Counted from the first letter of the stretch, positions 33,064-43,299 are shown. The stretch is DNA of 64,000 bases from Peptoniphilus sp. ING2-D1G (GCA_000952975.1 LM997412.1:992001-1056000); one strand, 5' to 3'. The notes: generated by a model from the letters alone, not told the origin. A program made the numbers and translations.

Positions 33064-35007
33064 TTAAGATACTATTTCTTTTTCAACTTTTTTGCTTTTT
33101 CTATATTGATACACTGTTATTAATATAATAACCGGTATAGCAATGACATCTCCTCTGGTATCTAATATAAGCAATCCAAAGGTACATGCTGTCAATATTA
33201 TTCTGAATAAAACACTTAACTTCCCAAATAAATATCCTTCATTTGCACAGGCAATCGCAAATACTCCCACTATTGATACTAATAAATTATATGCTATATC
33301 CAATCCACCAAATCCATGGATCAACAGCTGAGGTTTGTATACAAACATAAAGGGCAAAATAAATCCGGTTATTGCTAATCTAAATGCTGTTAATCCCGTT
33401 TTAAAGGGATCTGATTTTGCTAAGCCTGCCGCTACATAGGCTGCTAAGGCCACAGGAGGTGTAACAGTTGACATTATAGCAAAGTAAAATACAAAAAAGT
33501 GTGCAGATAAAATAGGAACTCCCATATTTATCAGAGCTGGAGCCAATGTAAGGGATGTCACTATATAACAAGCTGTAGTTGGTAACCCCATCCCCAATAC
33601 TATTGAAGCAACCATTGAAAGCACTAAAGCCACAAATAAAACTCCAAAGGAAAGTTTAAAAATATTCATGGAAAATACTAATCCAAATCCTGTTAAAGAT
33701 ATCATTCCTATTACTATGCCTGCACAGGCACATGCCATTGCAACTGATAAAGCTGATTTTACACCATTTTCCAATGCTCGAATCATTCTTTTAATATTCA
33801 GCCTGCTGGATTTTTTAAAGAAACTTACTATCACCGCTGTAACAATTCCCAGCCAACCTGCATATATAGGATTATATTTTTTTATAGTTAAAAAATATAT
33901 TAAAGCAATTAGAGGGATAGCCATATGTCCATAATCTCTCATAGTATCTGACAAACTTGTAATATCATCCTTTGACAATGCTTTTAAGTTCTTGTTTCTT
34001 GCTCTTAACTCTACGGCAATCCAAACTGCAAGATAATATAAAAATGCCGGAGTTATTGCGGATATTACTATTTCACTATAGTTTACTCCTATAAATTGAG
34101 CCATTAAAAATGCTGCTGCACCCATTACTGGTGGCATTATTTGACCTCCTGCAGAAGCAACACACTCTACAGCACCTGCATACTCGGGAGAATACCCCAC
34201 AGATTTCATAAGGGGTATAGTCATAACTCCTGTCGTCGCAACATTACCCGACGTTGACCCGCTTACAGTTCCCATTAACCCACTGGAGATTGCAGAAACC
34301 TTTGCAGGTCCACCTACGCTTCTTCCAGCAACTGCCAACGCAAAATTATTTAAGAACTTTGACATGCCTATCTCAGACATTATTGCTCCAAAGAATATAA
34401 ATAAAATTACATATGTAGCTGAAGTATTTAATGCTGTTCCAAATATGCCTTCATCAGTCAAATATATTAACTTTACAATTTGTTTTATGCTATATCCTGA
34501 GTTTCTAAAAACTCCCGGCATGTAATTTCCAAAAAATGCAAACAACATAAATACTATTGCTATTATGGGCAGAGCTTTTCCAAGAGCTCGTCTTGCAGCT
34601 TCCAATATCAAAAGTATAGTTATACATCCAAAAACAATATCTACTGTAGTAGGAATTCCCATTTGTAACTGTATCTTTTCAGCAAAAACCGCCACATACA
34701 TTGCAGAAACAAATCCTAAAACTCCTAATATCAAGTCTAATATTTCAGGATTTACTTGGTTGCTTTTACTCGTGGCCGGAAATAGCATATAAATTATCAT
34801 TAATATAAATCCTAAATGCACTGACATTACGACAGAGTCATCAACTAAACCGGAGCCTGCTGCATATAATTGAAATACTGCCAAAGTGACACAAAGAACC
34901 GTCATTATTTTTTTATATATGCCTGTGAGTCCTCTCCTACTTGAAGCCCTCTCATCAGAATCAATATCTTGATCTATCTTTATTTCCTTATCTTTATTCA
35001 AACTCAT
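33064..35007 (-). CDS. TRAP transporter fused permease (TAXI type)
   Basis: This 647-residue protein is a fusion of the small (4-helix) and large (12-helix) TRAP permease subunits, the form that pairs with TAXI-family binding proteins. The DctM-type loops are readable: SGLMGTVSGSTSGNVATTGV followed by GGQIMPPVMGAAAF, and in the second half VLGMGLPTTACYIV and STVTPPVALAAYVA. It would move an organic acid with Na+ or H+. The gene for its binding protein lies 54 bp upstream but carries an in-frame stop, which may disable the system. The substrate is unknown. Confidence 0.87.
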   Translation of the reverse strand: MSLNKDKEIKIDQDIDSDERASSRRGLTGIYKKIMTVLCVTLAVFQLYAAGSGLVDDSVVMSVHLGFILMIIYMLFPATSKSNQVNPEILDLILGVLGFVSAMYVAVFAEKIQLQMGIPTTVDIVFGCITILLILEAARRALGKALPIIAIVFMLFAFFGNYMPGVFRNSGYSIKQIVKLIYLTDEGIFGTALNTSATYVILFIFFGAIMSEIGMSKFLNNFALAVAGRSVGGPAKVSAISSGLMGTVSGSTSGNVATTGVMTIPLMKSVGYSPEYAGAVECVASAGGQIMPPVMGAAAFLMAQFIGVNYSEIVISAITPAFLYYLAVWIAVELRARNKNLKALSKDDITSLSDTMRDYGHMAIPLIALIYFLTIKKYNPIYAGWLGIVTAVIVSFFKKSSRLNIKRMIRALENGVKSALSVAMACACAGIVIGMISLTGFGLVFSMNIFKLSFGVLFVALVLSMVASIVLGMGLPTTACYIVTSLTLAPALINMGVPILSAHFFVFYFAIMSTVTPPVALAAYVAAGLAKSDPFKTGLTAFRLAITGFILPFMFVYKPQLLIHGFGGLDIAYNLLVSIVGVFAIACANEGYLFGKLSVLFRIILTACTFGLLILDTRGDVIAIPVIILITVYQYRKSKKVEKEIVS

Positions 35008-35061
35008 GTCCCCCCTTCTTTTTATCTTAAAATAAGATTCAGCTTAGTGCTGAACCTTATT

Positions 35062-36075
35062 TTATTTTATAGCCCCTACTTCTTTAAAATATTTTTCAGC
35101 TCCAGGATGTAGTTCCAGACCTGCTATATTTGTAGCTTCTTCCAGATTTATTTCGTTGGCGATTTTTTGACTTGCCGCTAATGTATCTATATTTTCAAAA
35201 AGGGTTTTCGTCATATTATAAACTAATTCTTCCGGCATATTTTCATTCACTATTAAAAGTGTTCCTGTTGCAACAGTTGAAATATCCGACTGTTGATTTG
35301 GATAAGCATCTTTAGGTATAGTAAAATTATAATAGTATGGATAATCTTCAATTAACTTATTGATTTCAGCTTACGTTCCAAAAGACGCCATATTGCATTT
35401 TCCTGTGGACATAGCTGTCATTTGGTGAGATTGTCCCAAACTGCCCGAAATTAAATATCCGTCAATTTTATCATTTGTTAATGCATCGACTGCATTTGAA
35501 TGTGATAAGTGTTGAGCATCAAAATCATCGGTTGAAATATTGTAGCTTTTCAAAATATTTAATACTTGAGATTCAGAACCACTACCACTTTGTCCAATAT
35601 TTATCTTTTTTCCTTTTATGTCTGTTAAGCTTTCAATTCCCGATGTTTTAGATACAGGAAATTGCATAACTGCAGGATATAAATTGGCAACAACTTTTAT
35701 TCCTTCTACTTTATTCCCTTCAAAGGCTCCTGTTCCACTTGTAGCTTCATAAACTGAGGATGCCGCTGAAAAAGCTGATTGAATTTCTCCGCCTCCAACC
35801 CTTATGCAGTTTTCACTTGAACCGCCTGTTACTTCAGCGGAAAATGTAGTATCCATATTGTCATTATACAATTGACATAATGCTACACCCAGTGTATTAA
35901 ATGTTCCACCTGAAGAAGATGTTCCCAATGTAACAAATTCAGGAGTTTCAGCTGAAGCAGTGCTTTTGTTTGTCTCAGCGTTTGTTTCTGCACCAGAATT
36001 TTTATTTGCTGAGTTACATGCAACTACAGAAAGAGTTAATACCATAACTAATAATAGACTTAATAATTTTTTCAT
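35062..36075 (-). pseudogene. TAXI-family TRAP solute-binding lipoprotein with an internal stop
   Basis: Reading one frame from ATG 36075 to TAA 35062 gives 337 codons, the usual TAXI length, interrupted by a single TAA at 35373-35371 after codon 234. The signal peptide has lipobox VVAC (Cys20), then TLGTSSSGGTFNTLG, the family's ligand-loop motif. After the stop the frame continues with INKLIEDYPYYYNFTIPKDA and an intact C-terminal helix region, so only one codon is wrong. The truncated protein would lack the end of its second lobe. A recent nonsense mutation or a base-calling error are both possible. Confidence 0.82.
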
Positions 36076-36084
36076 ACTTCCTCC

Positions 36085-37287
36085 TTATTTCATATCTCTT
36101 TTTTGTTCTTCGATAATATTTTTTATTTTTTCATCACTATAGTTTAACTTAGTTTTTAAAACTTCTTCTGTATCTTCTCCAAGAACAGGAGCGGCAAAAT
36201 ATGTATCCGCCTTTGTCAAACTATACTTTATCGGATTTGCCGCCATTTTATATTTACCTGCTATTGGATGGATAACTTCTGCTATCATTCCTCTATCAGA
36301 AATTTGTGGATCAGCAACAATATCAAGCATTTTATTTATTACTCCATTTGGAACTTCGAATTTATTTAATATTTCTTCAAGTTCTTTTAAAGTATATTTT
36401 TTTGTGAATTTTTCTATTTCTTCTTCCAGCAATAATCTATTTTTCCTTCTCGCTTCTGCTTTTGAATATCTCTCATCTTCAATCATATCTTCTCTATCCA
36501 TCGCTTTACATAATCTGTAAAATGCAGGATCTCTTGAGCAAGTAATTATTATTTCTCCATCTGCTGCATCAAAGGTTTGAAAAGGTACGCTTGTTGGGTG
36601 CATGTTTCCCATTTTTTTCGGATTCTCTCCGAATACAAGGGTGTTTATTACTGCATTTTCAAGACAAGAGAATGTACAATCAAGCATTGCAACATCAATA
36701 TATTGTCCTCTTCCACTTATAGCTCTATAATAAAGTGCTGAAGAAATTGCTCCAAAAGTATAAAGCCCTGAAAATATATCACTTGCAGAAGTTCCTGCTT
36801 TATAAGATTTTCCATCAGGTGGTCCTGTCAAACTCATCAGTCCACTCATTCCTTGTATAACCATATCTAAAGCTCCTCTGTCGGAATATGGGCCTGTTTG
36901 CCCGAATCCGGAAATTGAAGCATAGATTATATTTTCTTTATACTCTTTAATAGTGTCATAATCCACTTTCATTCTTTTAACCGTTCCAGGTTTAAAATTT
37001 TCTACAACAACGTCTGCTTTTTTGCTCAATTCATAAAATACTTTTCTACCTTCATCGGATTTTAAATTTAAACATATGCTTTTCTTGCTTCTATTTACTG
37101 ATAAATCATATACCCTTTCTCCTTTTAAAAAAGGTCCACTAGCTTTAGGCTTGTCAAATCTTTCAATTTTTATTACTTCCGCTCCCAAATCTGCCATCAT
37201 CATAGTACACAAAGGTCCTGATAAATAATTTGTTAAATCCAAAACAACTATTCCTTTAAGAGGTCCTTGTGTTTCTTTTTTATTCAA
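36085..37287 (-). CDS. CaiB/BaiF family CoA transferase
   Basis: This class III CoA transferase moves CoA between carboxylic acids. In the 400-residue protein the N-terminal VVLDLTNYLSGPLCTMMMADLGAEVIKIE block and the catalytic-aspartate region LDMVIQGMSGLM are clear. I place the start at TTG 37287-37285 because AGGAGG lies six bases upstream; the ATG at 37323 lies before that site. It follows the carboxyltransferase gene at 17 bp and precedes the TAXI transporter genes, so it may activate the imported acid. Donor and acceptor are not known. Confidence 0.87.
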   Translation of the reverse strand: MNKKETQGPLKGIVVLDLTNYLSGPLCTMMMADLGAEVIKIERFDKPKASGPFLKGERVYDLSVNRSKKSICLNLKSDEGRKVFYELSKKADVVVENFKPGTVKRMKVDYDTIKEYKENIIYASISGFGQTGPYSDRGALDMVIQGMSGLMSLTGPPDGKSYKAGTSASDIFSGLYTFGAISSALYYRAISGRGQYIDVAMLDCTFSCLENAVINTLVFGENPKKMGNMHPTSVPFQTFDAADGEIIITCSRDPAFYRLCKAMDREDMIEDERYSKAEARRKNRLLLEEEIEKFTKKYTLKELEEILNKFEVPNGVINKMLDIVADPQISDRGMIAEVIHPIAGKYKMAANPIKYSLTKADTYFAAPVLGEDTEEVLKTKLNYSDEKIKNIIEEQKRDMK

Positions 37288-37303
37288 AAAATCGCCTCCT
37301 AAA

Positions 37304-38848
37304 TTATAATGGTATATTTCCATGTTTTCTCTTGGGTAGTTCTATCTTTTTATTTTCAAACATTTCAAATGACTTCACCAATACTTTTCTAGTGTCGGCA
37401 GGATCAATTATATCTTCAAATTTTCCGCTTTCTGCTGCTTTATATGGATTCATAAATTCTTTTTCATATTCTCTTATGCTTTTCTGTCTAAACTCTTCCG
37501 GATTCTCAGCCTCCGCAAGTTCGCTTTTCAAACATACATCCACCGCACTTTCGGCTCCAACGACATACATTTGAGCACTTGGCCATGCAAATATAAAATC
37601 AGGATGCAGTTCCCATGAACACATCGCCGGTCTTGCACCACCCACGACTTTTCCTACAACCATAACTATCTTTGGAACCGTTGCCTCACTCCATGCATAA
37701 AGCATTTTCGCTCCATGCCTAATTATGCCACCATACTCTTGATTGATTCCTGGCAAATATCCAGGCACATCTACAATTGATAAAAGAGGTATATTAAAAC
37801 AATCACAAGTCCTTATAAATCTAGCTGCTTTATCTGAAGCATTAATGTCAATACAACCGGCTAACATTTTAGGTTGATTTGCAATTACCCCTATAGATTT
37901 GCCGTTAAGCCTTATAAATCCCACAACAATATTAGTCGCATAATATTGCTGTACCTCGAAAAAATAGTGATTATCTGCTATTTCGTAAATGATATCTTTT
38001 ATATCATAGGCTTTTTTTAAACTTTCAGAAACAATATCTCTTAAAGTTTCACAATTCCTATCTACAGGATCATTGTTTTGATATACTGGAGGTTTTTGTT
38101 CGTTATTATCAGGCAAAAAACTAAGTAAAATTTTTATCTTTTCTATACAATCATAATCATCTCTACAAAAGAAATGCGATACTCCGGATATGCTGTTATG
38201 TGTCCAAGCTCCACCTAATTTTTCAGCATCTATAATTTCTCCCGTCACATTTTTTATTACTTTTGGTCCTGTAATAAATGACCTACTTGTTTTATCTACA
38301 GACAAAACAAAATCTGTAAGTGCCGGAGAATAAACAGTCCCCCCTGCACAAGGTCCCATTATGGCAGATATTTGAGGTATTACGCCTGAGGCCATTACAT
38401 TGTTATAAAATATATTTCCGTAAGATGTATTTGGTCCTTCTTGTATTCTAGCTCCACCGGAATCATTTAGTCCTACAAAAGGAACTCCGGCGTCCAAAGC
38501 AAGCTCCTGAATTCGCTTTAATTTCATACCTTGCATTTCGCCCATTGCACCGCCCATAACTGTAAAATCGTGAGCAAATGCGAACGTTTTTCTACCATTT
38601 ATCAAACCATATCCTGTTACAATCCCCTCAGAAGGAGTATCAACTTTTTCCATTCCGAAGTAGTGACATCTGTGTTTCATAAAAACATTATATTCTTGAA
38701 AGGTTCCTTTATCAAAGAGTAAGTCTATTCTCTCTCTGGCGGTTAATTTGCCCTTTTTATGTTGTTTATTTATTCTGTCTATACCGCCTCCTAAATAAAT
38801 ATTTCTTTTCTTTTCTAACATTTCATTTAATTTTGTAATAGCTATCAT
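37304..38848 (-). CDS. Acyl-CoA carboxyltransferase subunit (PccB/MmdA-like)
   Basis: This 514-residue protein is a crotonase-fold carboxyltransferase of the propionyl-CoA carboxylase beta / methylmalonyl-CoA decarboxylase alpha group. Both oxyanion-hole halves are present: DSGGARIQEGPNTSYG in the N-terminal domain and the GAKMLYAWSEATVPKI / VVGGARPAMCSWEL region in the C-terminal domain. No biotin carrier, biotin carboxylase or membrane decarboxylase beta subunit is next to it, so its partners must be elsewhere. The ATG sits right beside a GAAAGGGG site, so the exact start is uncertain. Context with a CoA transferase suggests decarboxylation or carboxylation of an imported diacid. Confidence 0.83.
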   Translation of the reverse strand: MIAITKLNEMLEKKRNIYLGGGIDRINKQHKKGKLTARERIDLLFDKGTFQEYNVFMKHRCHYFGMEKVDTPSEGIVTGYGLINGRKTFAFAHDFTVMGGAMGEMQGMKLKRIQELALDAGVPFVGLNDSGGARIQEGPNTSYGNIFYNNVMASGVIPQISAIMGPCAGGTVYSPALTDFVLSVDKTSRSFITGPKVIKNVTGEIIDAEKLGGAWTHNSISGVSHFFCRDDYDCIEKIKILLSFLPDNNEQKPPVYQNNDPVDRNCETLRDIVSESLKKAYDIKDIIYEIADNHYFFEVQQYYATNIVVGFIRLNGKSIGVIANQPKMLAGCIDINASDKAARFIRTCDCFNIPLLSIVDVPGYLPGINQEYGGIIRHGAKMLYAWSEATVPKIVMVVGKVVGGARPAMCSWELHPDFIFAWPSAQMYVVGAESAVDVCLKSELAEAENPEEFRQKSIREYEKEFMNPYKAAESGKFEDIIDPADTRKVLVKSFEMFENKKIELPKRKHGNIPL

Positions 38849-38943
38849 CCCCTTTCTTTACATTTTATTTACCTTAATACTACCATGCTGTGAATAAGTA
38901 ATAAAATTGTAAAATTTAATGTTCCTATAAAAATTATTAATAA

Positions 38944-38982
38944 AAAACAGAGTGTATTTTTATTAATACACTCTGTTTACAT
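38944..38982 (-). terminator. Terminator after LysR gene
   Basis: ACAGAGTGTATT and AATACACTCTGT form a 12-bp stem (38948-38959 and 38965-38976), with A and T tracts on both sides. It separates the LysR gene from the downstream carboxyltransferase operon. Confidence 0.8.
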
Positions 38983-39015
38983 TTTTATATTTAAATTTAT
39001 TCTATTCATAAGATT

Positions 39016-39897
39016 CTATTTCTTTCTTAAATTATTGTAATAATCAATTATGAAATTACAAAACGCCTCTACCCCCTTGGATTTATAAACATTTTTATTC
39101 CAGGATAAGACTATATCTCTACTTTGCTTAACATCATTTAAGGGTATAAAATTGATTACATCATCGTATAATCCTCTTAATTTAGCAGATTTGGAGGAAA
39201 TTGTAATCCCTGAGTTTTGATTTAACAACAATCTTCTGAGTTCATGATCACACTCCATCAAAATATTTGGAATAAAGTTTAAACTCTCAAACAATAAATC
39301 TGTTTGTTGCCTAAAAGGAAATCCTCTATCTAACAAGATAAAATTCTCGTGTTTCAAATCATTCAAACATACTTCCTTTAACTTTGATAATCTGTTATTT
39401 TTATGAACTGCTAACATAAATTCATCTTTAAATAAGAGCTTGTGTTTAATATTATTACTTTCATATCCGGGAGATGTTATGCTTATATCTATGAGATTGT
39501 AGTCCATAAGTTTTTTTACATCTTCCAGTTTATTTACTGTTTGTTTAAACTTTATACAGTTGTTATCAAGAAATATATTTATTCCTTGCAGAAATTGCGG
39601 GCTGGTAACAGATACTTTAACTATGTTCTCATTTGCATATTTCAGCTCATTTATTGCTAATTTGGTACTGTTAATCTTGCCTATAATTTCATTTGTCGCT
39701 TTTAATAAAATTTCTCCATATTCCGTCAACTCAACTACTTTTCCTGACCTTAAAAATAAATTGACATCTAACTCTTCTTCCAACTTAGATATTGCAATAC
39801 TTATAGTTGGTTGTGTAACATAAAGTTTTTTTGCAGCAACCGAGAAACTTTTTACATATGCAACTGCTTGAAAATATTTTAACTGATTTAAATCCAT
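39016..39897 (-). CDS. LysR-family regulator
   Basis: This 293-residue protein has an N-terminal helix-turn-helix (SFSVAAKKLYVTQPTISIAIS, residues about 16-36) and a LysR substrate-binding domain that starts near residue 90. It lies in the same direction as, and upstream of, the carboxyltransferase/CoA-transferase/TAXI genes, but a terminator separates them; the racemase gene starts 86 bp on the other side. It could control either set. No target site was identified. Confidence 0.87.
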   Translation of the reverse strand: MDLNQLKYFQAVAYVKSFSVAAKKLYVTQPTISIAISKLEEELDVNLFLRSGKVVELTEYGEILLKATNEIIGKINSTKLAINELKYANENIVKVSVTSPQFLQGINIFLDNNCIKFKQTVNKLEDVKKLMDYNLIDISITSPGYESNNIKHKLLFKDEFMLAVHKNNRLSKLKEVCLNDLKHENFILLDRGFPFRQQTDLLFESLNFIPNILMECDHELRRLLLNQNSGITISSKSAKLRGLYDDVINFIPLNDVKQSRDIVLSWNKNVYKSKGVEAFCNFIIDYYNNLRKK

Positions 39898-39982
39898 AGA
39901 ATCACTTCTTTATCTTAATTTATCATAATATTATCATATAACAAAAAGAACTTGAATTTCAATCACTCATCTAATAAAAATT

Positions 39983-40642
39983 TTACTTAAAGCTTAAGCT
40001 TTCCTTGTATTCTTTATATTTCGCATAATTTTCCGCTATCATAAGCGCAACTATTATACCGTCAAAAACATCCTTTTTTAAGTTAGACTCAATAAATGCA
40101 TCTACTCCTACAAATCCTGCACATCCCAAAACTATGGAATCTGAATTATATTTATCCATCGAATTTAAAGATGCTTTTAACAAAGCTCTCTTTAAATCTT
40201 CTCCGTTTTCTTTTTCAGGATAACCCACATCTTTCAAACCGTCTAAAGCCCCATATCGGTCAACCATATCTTTTTTCAATTCAATGGTCTTATCAGATGA
40301 ACCTATTATGGAGAAAGTTTTTCCAAGCATTTTAGAAAACAATACCGAACATTCTCCAATCCCAAGTATTATTTTATTTGTCAATTTTCTAAGTTCATAT
40401 AAATTTGGATCTAAATGGCAGGCTAAAATAAATATTTCATAATTTTCCTTGTTTTTTAATATGGTTTCAGAAACTTCTTCATAGGTAGCCTTTATCGTTT
40501 GCTTTGAAAATACAAGTTTAGGCGTCTTTTCCATTCCAACTACATCTACTTCTATAAATTCCGTTTTGAAAGATTTTACAACTTCTTTTATTTTTAATGT
40601 CATTTCTCCATCGCTGTTGGGATTAATTATAAGTATTTTCAT
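39983..40642 (-). CDS. Asp/Glu/hydantoin racemase family protein
   Basis: The family includes hydantoin and allantoin racemases as well as aspartate and glutamate racemases. The 219-residue protein has the two catalytic cysteine motifs, FILACHLDP and VLGCAGFVG, and the N-terminal IINPNS that is characteristic of the hydantoin/allantoin racemase branch. It overlaps the downstream end of the M20 amidohydrolase gene by 4 bp, and the cyclic amidohydrolase gene comes before that. This makes hydantoin or allantoin racemisation the most likely job. Confidence 0.82.
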   Translation of the reverse strand: MKILIINPNSDGEMTLKIKEVVKSFKTEFIEVDVVGMEKTPKLVFSKQTIKATYEEVSETILKNKENYEIFILACHLDPNLYELRKLTNKIILGIGECSVLFSKMLGKTFSIIGSSDKTIELKKDMVDRYGALDGLKDVGYPEKENGEDLKRALLKASLNSMDKYNSDSIVLGCAGFVGVDAFIESNLKKDVFDGIIVALMIAENYAKYKEYKESLSFK

Positions 40643-41829
40643 AATAAACTCCTATCAATATTAATCAAGCAATCATAAAATAAACTTGCGCCGGATTCTA
40701 TGTCTTCAGGTTTTGAATATTCTTCCGGTGAATGACTTACTCCATTAACGCTTGGTATAAATATCATTGCCGTTGGTACTTTTTTACTCATTTCCTTTGC
40801 ATCATGTCCTGCCCCGCTGCTCATAAGTTTATAATTATAGTTATTTTCCTTCGCAGTTTTTACCATTATGCCAATAATTTTTTCATCTAATTTTACAGCC
40901 GGTTTTTCTATATTTTTAGTAATTTCAATATTTGAGTCAGATTTAACATGATCTTTTATTGCTTTATAAAATTTATCTATATTCGTTTGACTTAAGTCTC
41001 TTACTTCAGTTAAAATTTCAGCACTTCCCGGAATAACATTATACATTCCGGGCTTTATAACTATATTTCCAACTGTCATTACAAAGGGTTGTGAGAATTT
41101 TTCAGCTTCTTTGTATAGCTTATTCAAAATTTCAGGTAATTTTCTTATGGGATCATCTCTTAAATTCATCGGAGTTGTACCTGCATGGTTTGCCGTTCCT
41201 TTAATTAAGATATTATACCTTGTTATGCCTACAATACCATCTACTATACCCACATCATATTTTTCATTTTCTAAAGTCCCACCTTGTTCAATATGAATTT
41301 CCAAAAATGCAACTATATTAGAAAAATCTATTTCACAAGATTTAACATCTTTTACACTTAAAGAATAATGTTTTAATTTTTCTTCAAAATCTTCATTTAC
41401 AATATTATTCCCACAAATGCTCCTGCTGCCGAATGTTCCTCCCATTTCACTGCCTTCTTCAGCATTGAAACAGGCAAGTATTATTCCGTGACTTAATTCA
41501 TGTTTTTGTTCTATAAGAGTTTCTATAATTTCAAACCCGGAAAATATGCCCAAAGCTCCATCATACAGACCTCCATCTCTTACCGTATCCAGATGTGAAC
41601 CGATCATTATATATTTATCTGCGTTTTTAGGATTGTAAGTAATAAATAAATTTCCTACCTTATCAACGTCGGTATTTAGGCCTTTGCTTTTTGCTAAATT
41701 TTGCAGTTTTTCCAAAGCTTCAAAATATTCTTTTGAAAAAGCAAGTCTTGAAATCCCCTCTCCATCCAATCCTTTTCCAATCTCTCCTATATCTTTTAAA
41801 TTTTTTAAAAGTCTATTTATATTAATCAT
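40639..41829 (-). CDS. M20 N-carbamoyl-amino acid hydrolase / allantoate amidohydrolase family
   Basis: This 396-residue zinc enzyme opens the carbamoyl or ureido group left after cyclic amide cleavage. Metal-ligand motifs are GSHLDTVRDGGLYDG, CFNAEEGSEMGG, and EIHIEQGGTLE, with HAGTTPMNLRDDP in the dimer domain and PSVNGVSHSPEEYS near the end. The Glu-Glu pair and the dimer loop place it in the HyuC/AllC group. It is followed at once by the racemase. Choice between carbamoyl-amino acids and allantoate cannot be made from sequence alone. Confidence 0.87.
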   Translation of the reverse strand: MININRLLKNLKDIGEIGKGLDGEGISRLAFSKEYFEALEKLQNLAKSKGLNTDVDKVGNLFITYNPKNADKYIMIGSHLDTVRDGGLYDGALGIFSGFEIIETLIEQKHELSHGIILACFNAEEGSEMGGTFGSRSICGNNIVNEDFEEKLKHYSLSVKDVKSCEIDFSNIVAFLEIHIEQGGTLENEKYDVGIVDGIVGITRYNILIKGTANHAGTTPMNLRDDPIRKLPEILNKLYKEAEKFSQPFVMTVGNIVIKPGMYNVIPGSAEILTEVRDLSQTNIDKFYKAIKDHVKSDSNIEITKNIEKPAVKLDEKIIGIMVKTAKENNYNYKLMSSGAGHDAKEMSKKVPTAMIFIPSVNGVSHSPEEYSKPEDIESGASLFYDCLINIDRSLL

Positions 41830-41855
41830 GATAAATCTCCTTTATTGTAAATAAG

Positions 41856-41882
41856 AGTATTGAGATTTCCCCAATACTCTTG
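41856..41882 (-). terminator. Intercistronic hairpin
   Basis: AAGAGTATTG and CAATACTCTT form a 10-bp stem between the amidohydrolase and carbamoylase genes. The minus-strand exit has only ATTTAC, so it may reduce rather than end transcription. Confidence 0.45.
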
Positions 41883-41892
41883 CTTTTTAATC

Positions 41893-43299
41893 CTAGTTGT
41901 CATTTCTTAAAATAAGTTTTCCCCAGCCCTTAGTTCCATCTTTTTCAGGATCTACTTCTCCGTCTTGCATTACAACCTTACCTCTTATTATAGTATAGTT
42001 GATCTTGCAATTTAATTCCTTTCCATCATAGACTTTGGCTATTTCTTTTGAACCTGAATAATTTTTCTTCCAATCAATAGTGAATTTATCGTTCATGTCA
42101 AATATTACCAAGTCTCCATCAGAACCGGGTTGTATAGTTCCCTTTCTTGGATATATATCGAATATTTTAGCAGGGTTTATACTGCAAAGTTCCACAACTC
42201 TTTCCAATGTCAATCCTCTTTCGCCTTTTGCTACCTCATTAAGCATTAATGGAAGTCTTAAATCAATGCCTACAAATCCTGCAGGAGCTTTAAATATATC
42301 ATCTTTTCCTTTTTCCTTTTCTTCAGCCAAGAATGGACCATGATCGCTTCCTATAAAATCAACTGTACCATCAATTACATAATCCCATATTTTATCTACA
42401 GTCTCTTTACCTCTTAAAGGCGGATTACATTTAGCATAGGGACCATGCTTAGGAAGTTCTTCTTCAGTGAGAAGTAAATAATGCGGACAGGTTTCAAGAA
42501 ATACTTCTTGACCTTCAAGTTTCGCCTGTTTTGCCATTTCCATAGCTTCAGGGGTGGATATATGAACCAATTCAAGTCTGCAACCTGTTTCTTTAGCGAA
42601 TAAAAGCATTTTTTGAACTGTAGAATACTCAGATATTGGAGGTCTGGATAGACAATGATATTCAGGTGTTACTTTTCCTTCTTTTCTATAATAGTCAATC
42701 AATCCTTGAATTAAATCGTTGTTTTCAGCATGAGATGCAAGAAGTAATCCTGTCTTAGCCACTTCTTTCATTCCTACATAGATCTCATAATCATTTGCCA
42801 TAGTAAGACCTATAAATTCATCATCCCTTCCTTCAGGTGCTTCATGCAGGAAAGTCTTAAATGCTACAATACCTTCTTTTGCCACCTTTGTTATTTCTTC
42901 AGGATATTGTCCTCCTGCTGCTGCATAAAATGCATAATCAACAACACCTTGTCTTTCTTCGGCAATTTTTTTTCTATTGTCTAAAATTTCCTTGTTGTAT
43001 TGTGGCGGAGAAGATATGGGATGTTCAAGTATAGTTGTAGTACCACCTGCTACAGCTGCTTGCGATTCAGTATAAAACGTTCCTCTTTCCGCATGTCCGG
43101 GATCTCTGAAATGCACATGTGTATCAATTCCTCCCGGCATTACATACTTGCCTTTAGCATCTATTGTCTTATCAGAATCCGGAAGCATTCCTCTTTCACA
43201 AATTACCGCAAATTTTTCATCTTTTATTCCTATGTCAACTTCTCTAAATCCGCCATCTACATAAACTATGCCATTAATTACCGCTAAATCCAATTTCAT
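41893..43299 (-). CDS. Cyclic amidohydrolase: hydantoinase or allantoinase
   Basis: This 468-residue amidohydrolase opens cyclic ureides. The binuclear metal site is readable: HVHFRDP (two His), a carboxylated lysine in VAFKTFLHE, ASHAENN, LVHISTPEAM and the aspartate in FIGSDHGPF. The FRDPGHAERGTFYTES region and SDH motif look closer to allantoinase than to classical D-hydantoinase, but the distinction is uncertain. It lies 49 bp after the symporter and before the M20 enzyme and racemase, giving a complete import, opening and cleavage route. Confidence 0.85.
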   Translation of the reverse strand: MKLDLAVINGIVYVDGGFREVDIGIKDEKFAVICERGMLPDSDKTIDAKGKYVMPGGIDTHVHFRDPGHAERGTFYTESQAAVAGGTTTILEHPISSPPQYNKEILDNRKKIAEERQGVVDYAFYAAAGGQYPEEITKVAKEGIVAFKTFLHEAPEGRDDEFIGLTMANDYEIYVGMKEVAKTGLLLASHAENNDLIQGLIDYYRKEGKVTPEYHCLSRPPISEYSTVQKMLLFAKETGCRLELVHISTPEAMEMAKQAKLEGQEVFLETCPHYLLLTEEELPKHGPYAKCNPPLRGKETVDKIWDYVIDGTVDFIGSDHGPFLAEEKEKGKDDIFKAPAGFVGIDLRLPLMLNEVAKGERGLTLERVVELCSINPAKIFDIYPRKGTIQPGSDGDLVIFDMNDKFTIDWKKNYSGSKEIAKVYDGKELNCKINYTIIRGKVVMQDGEVDPEKDGTKGWGKLILRNDN

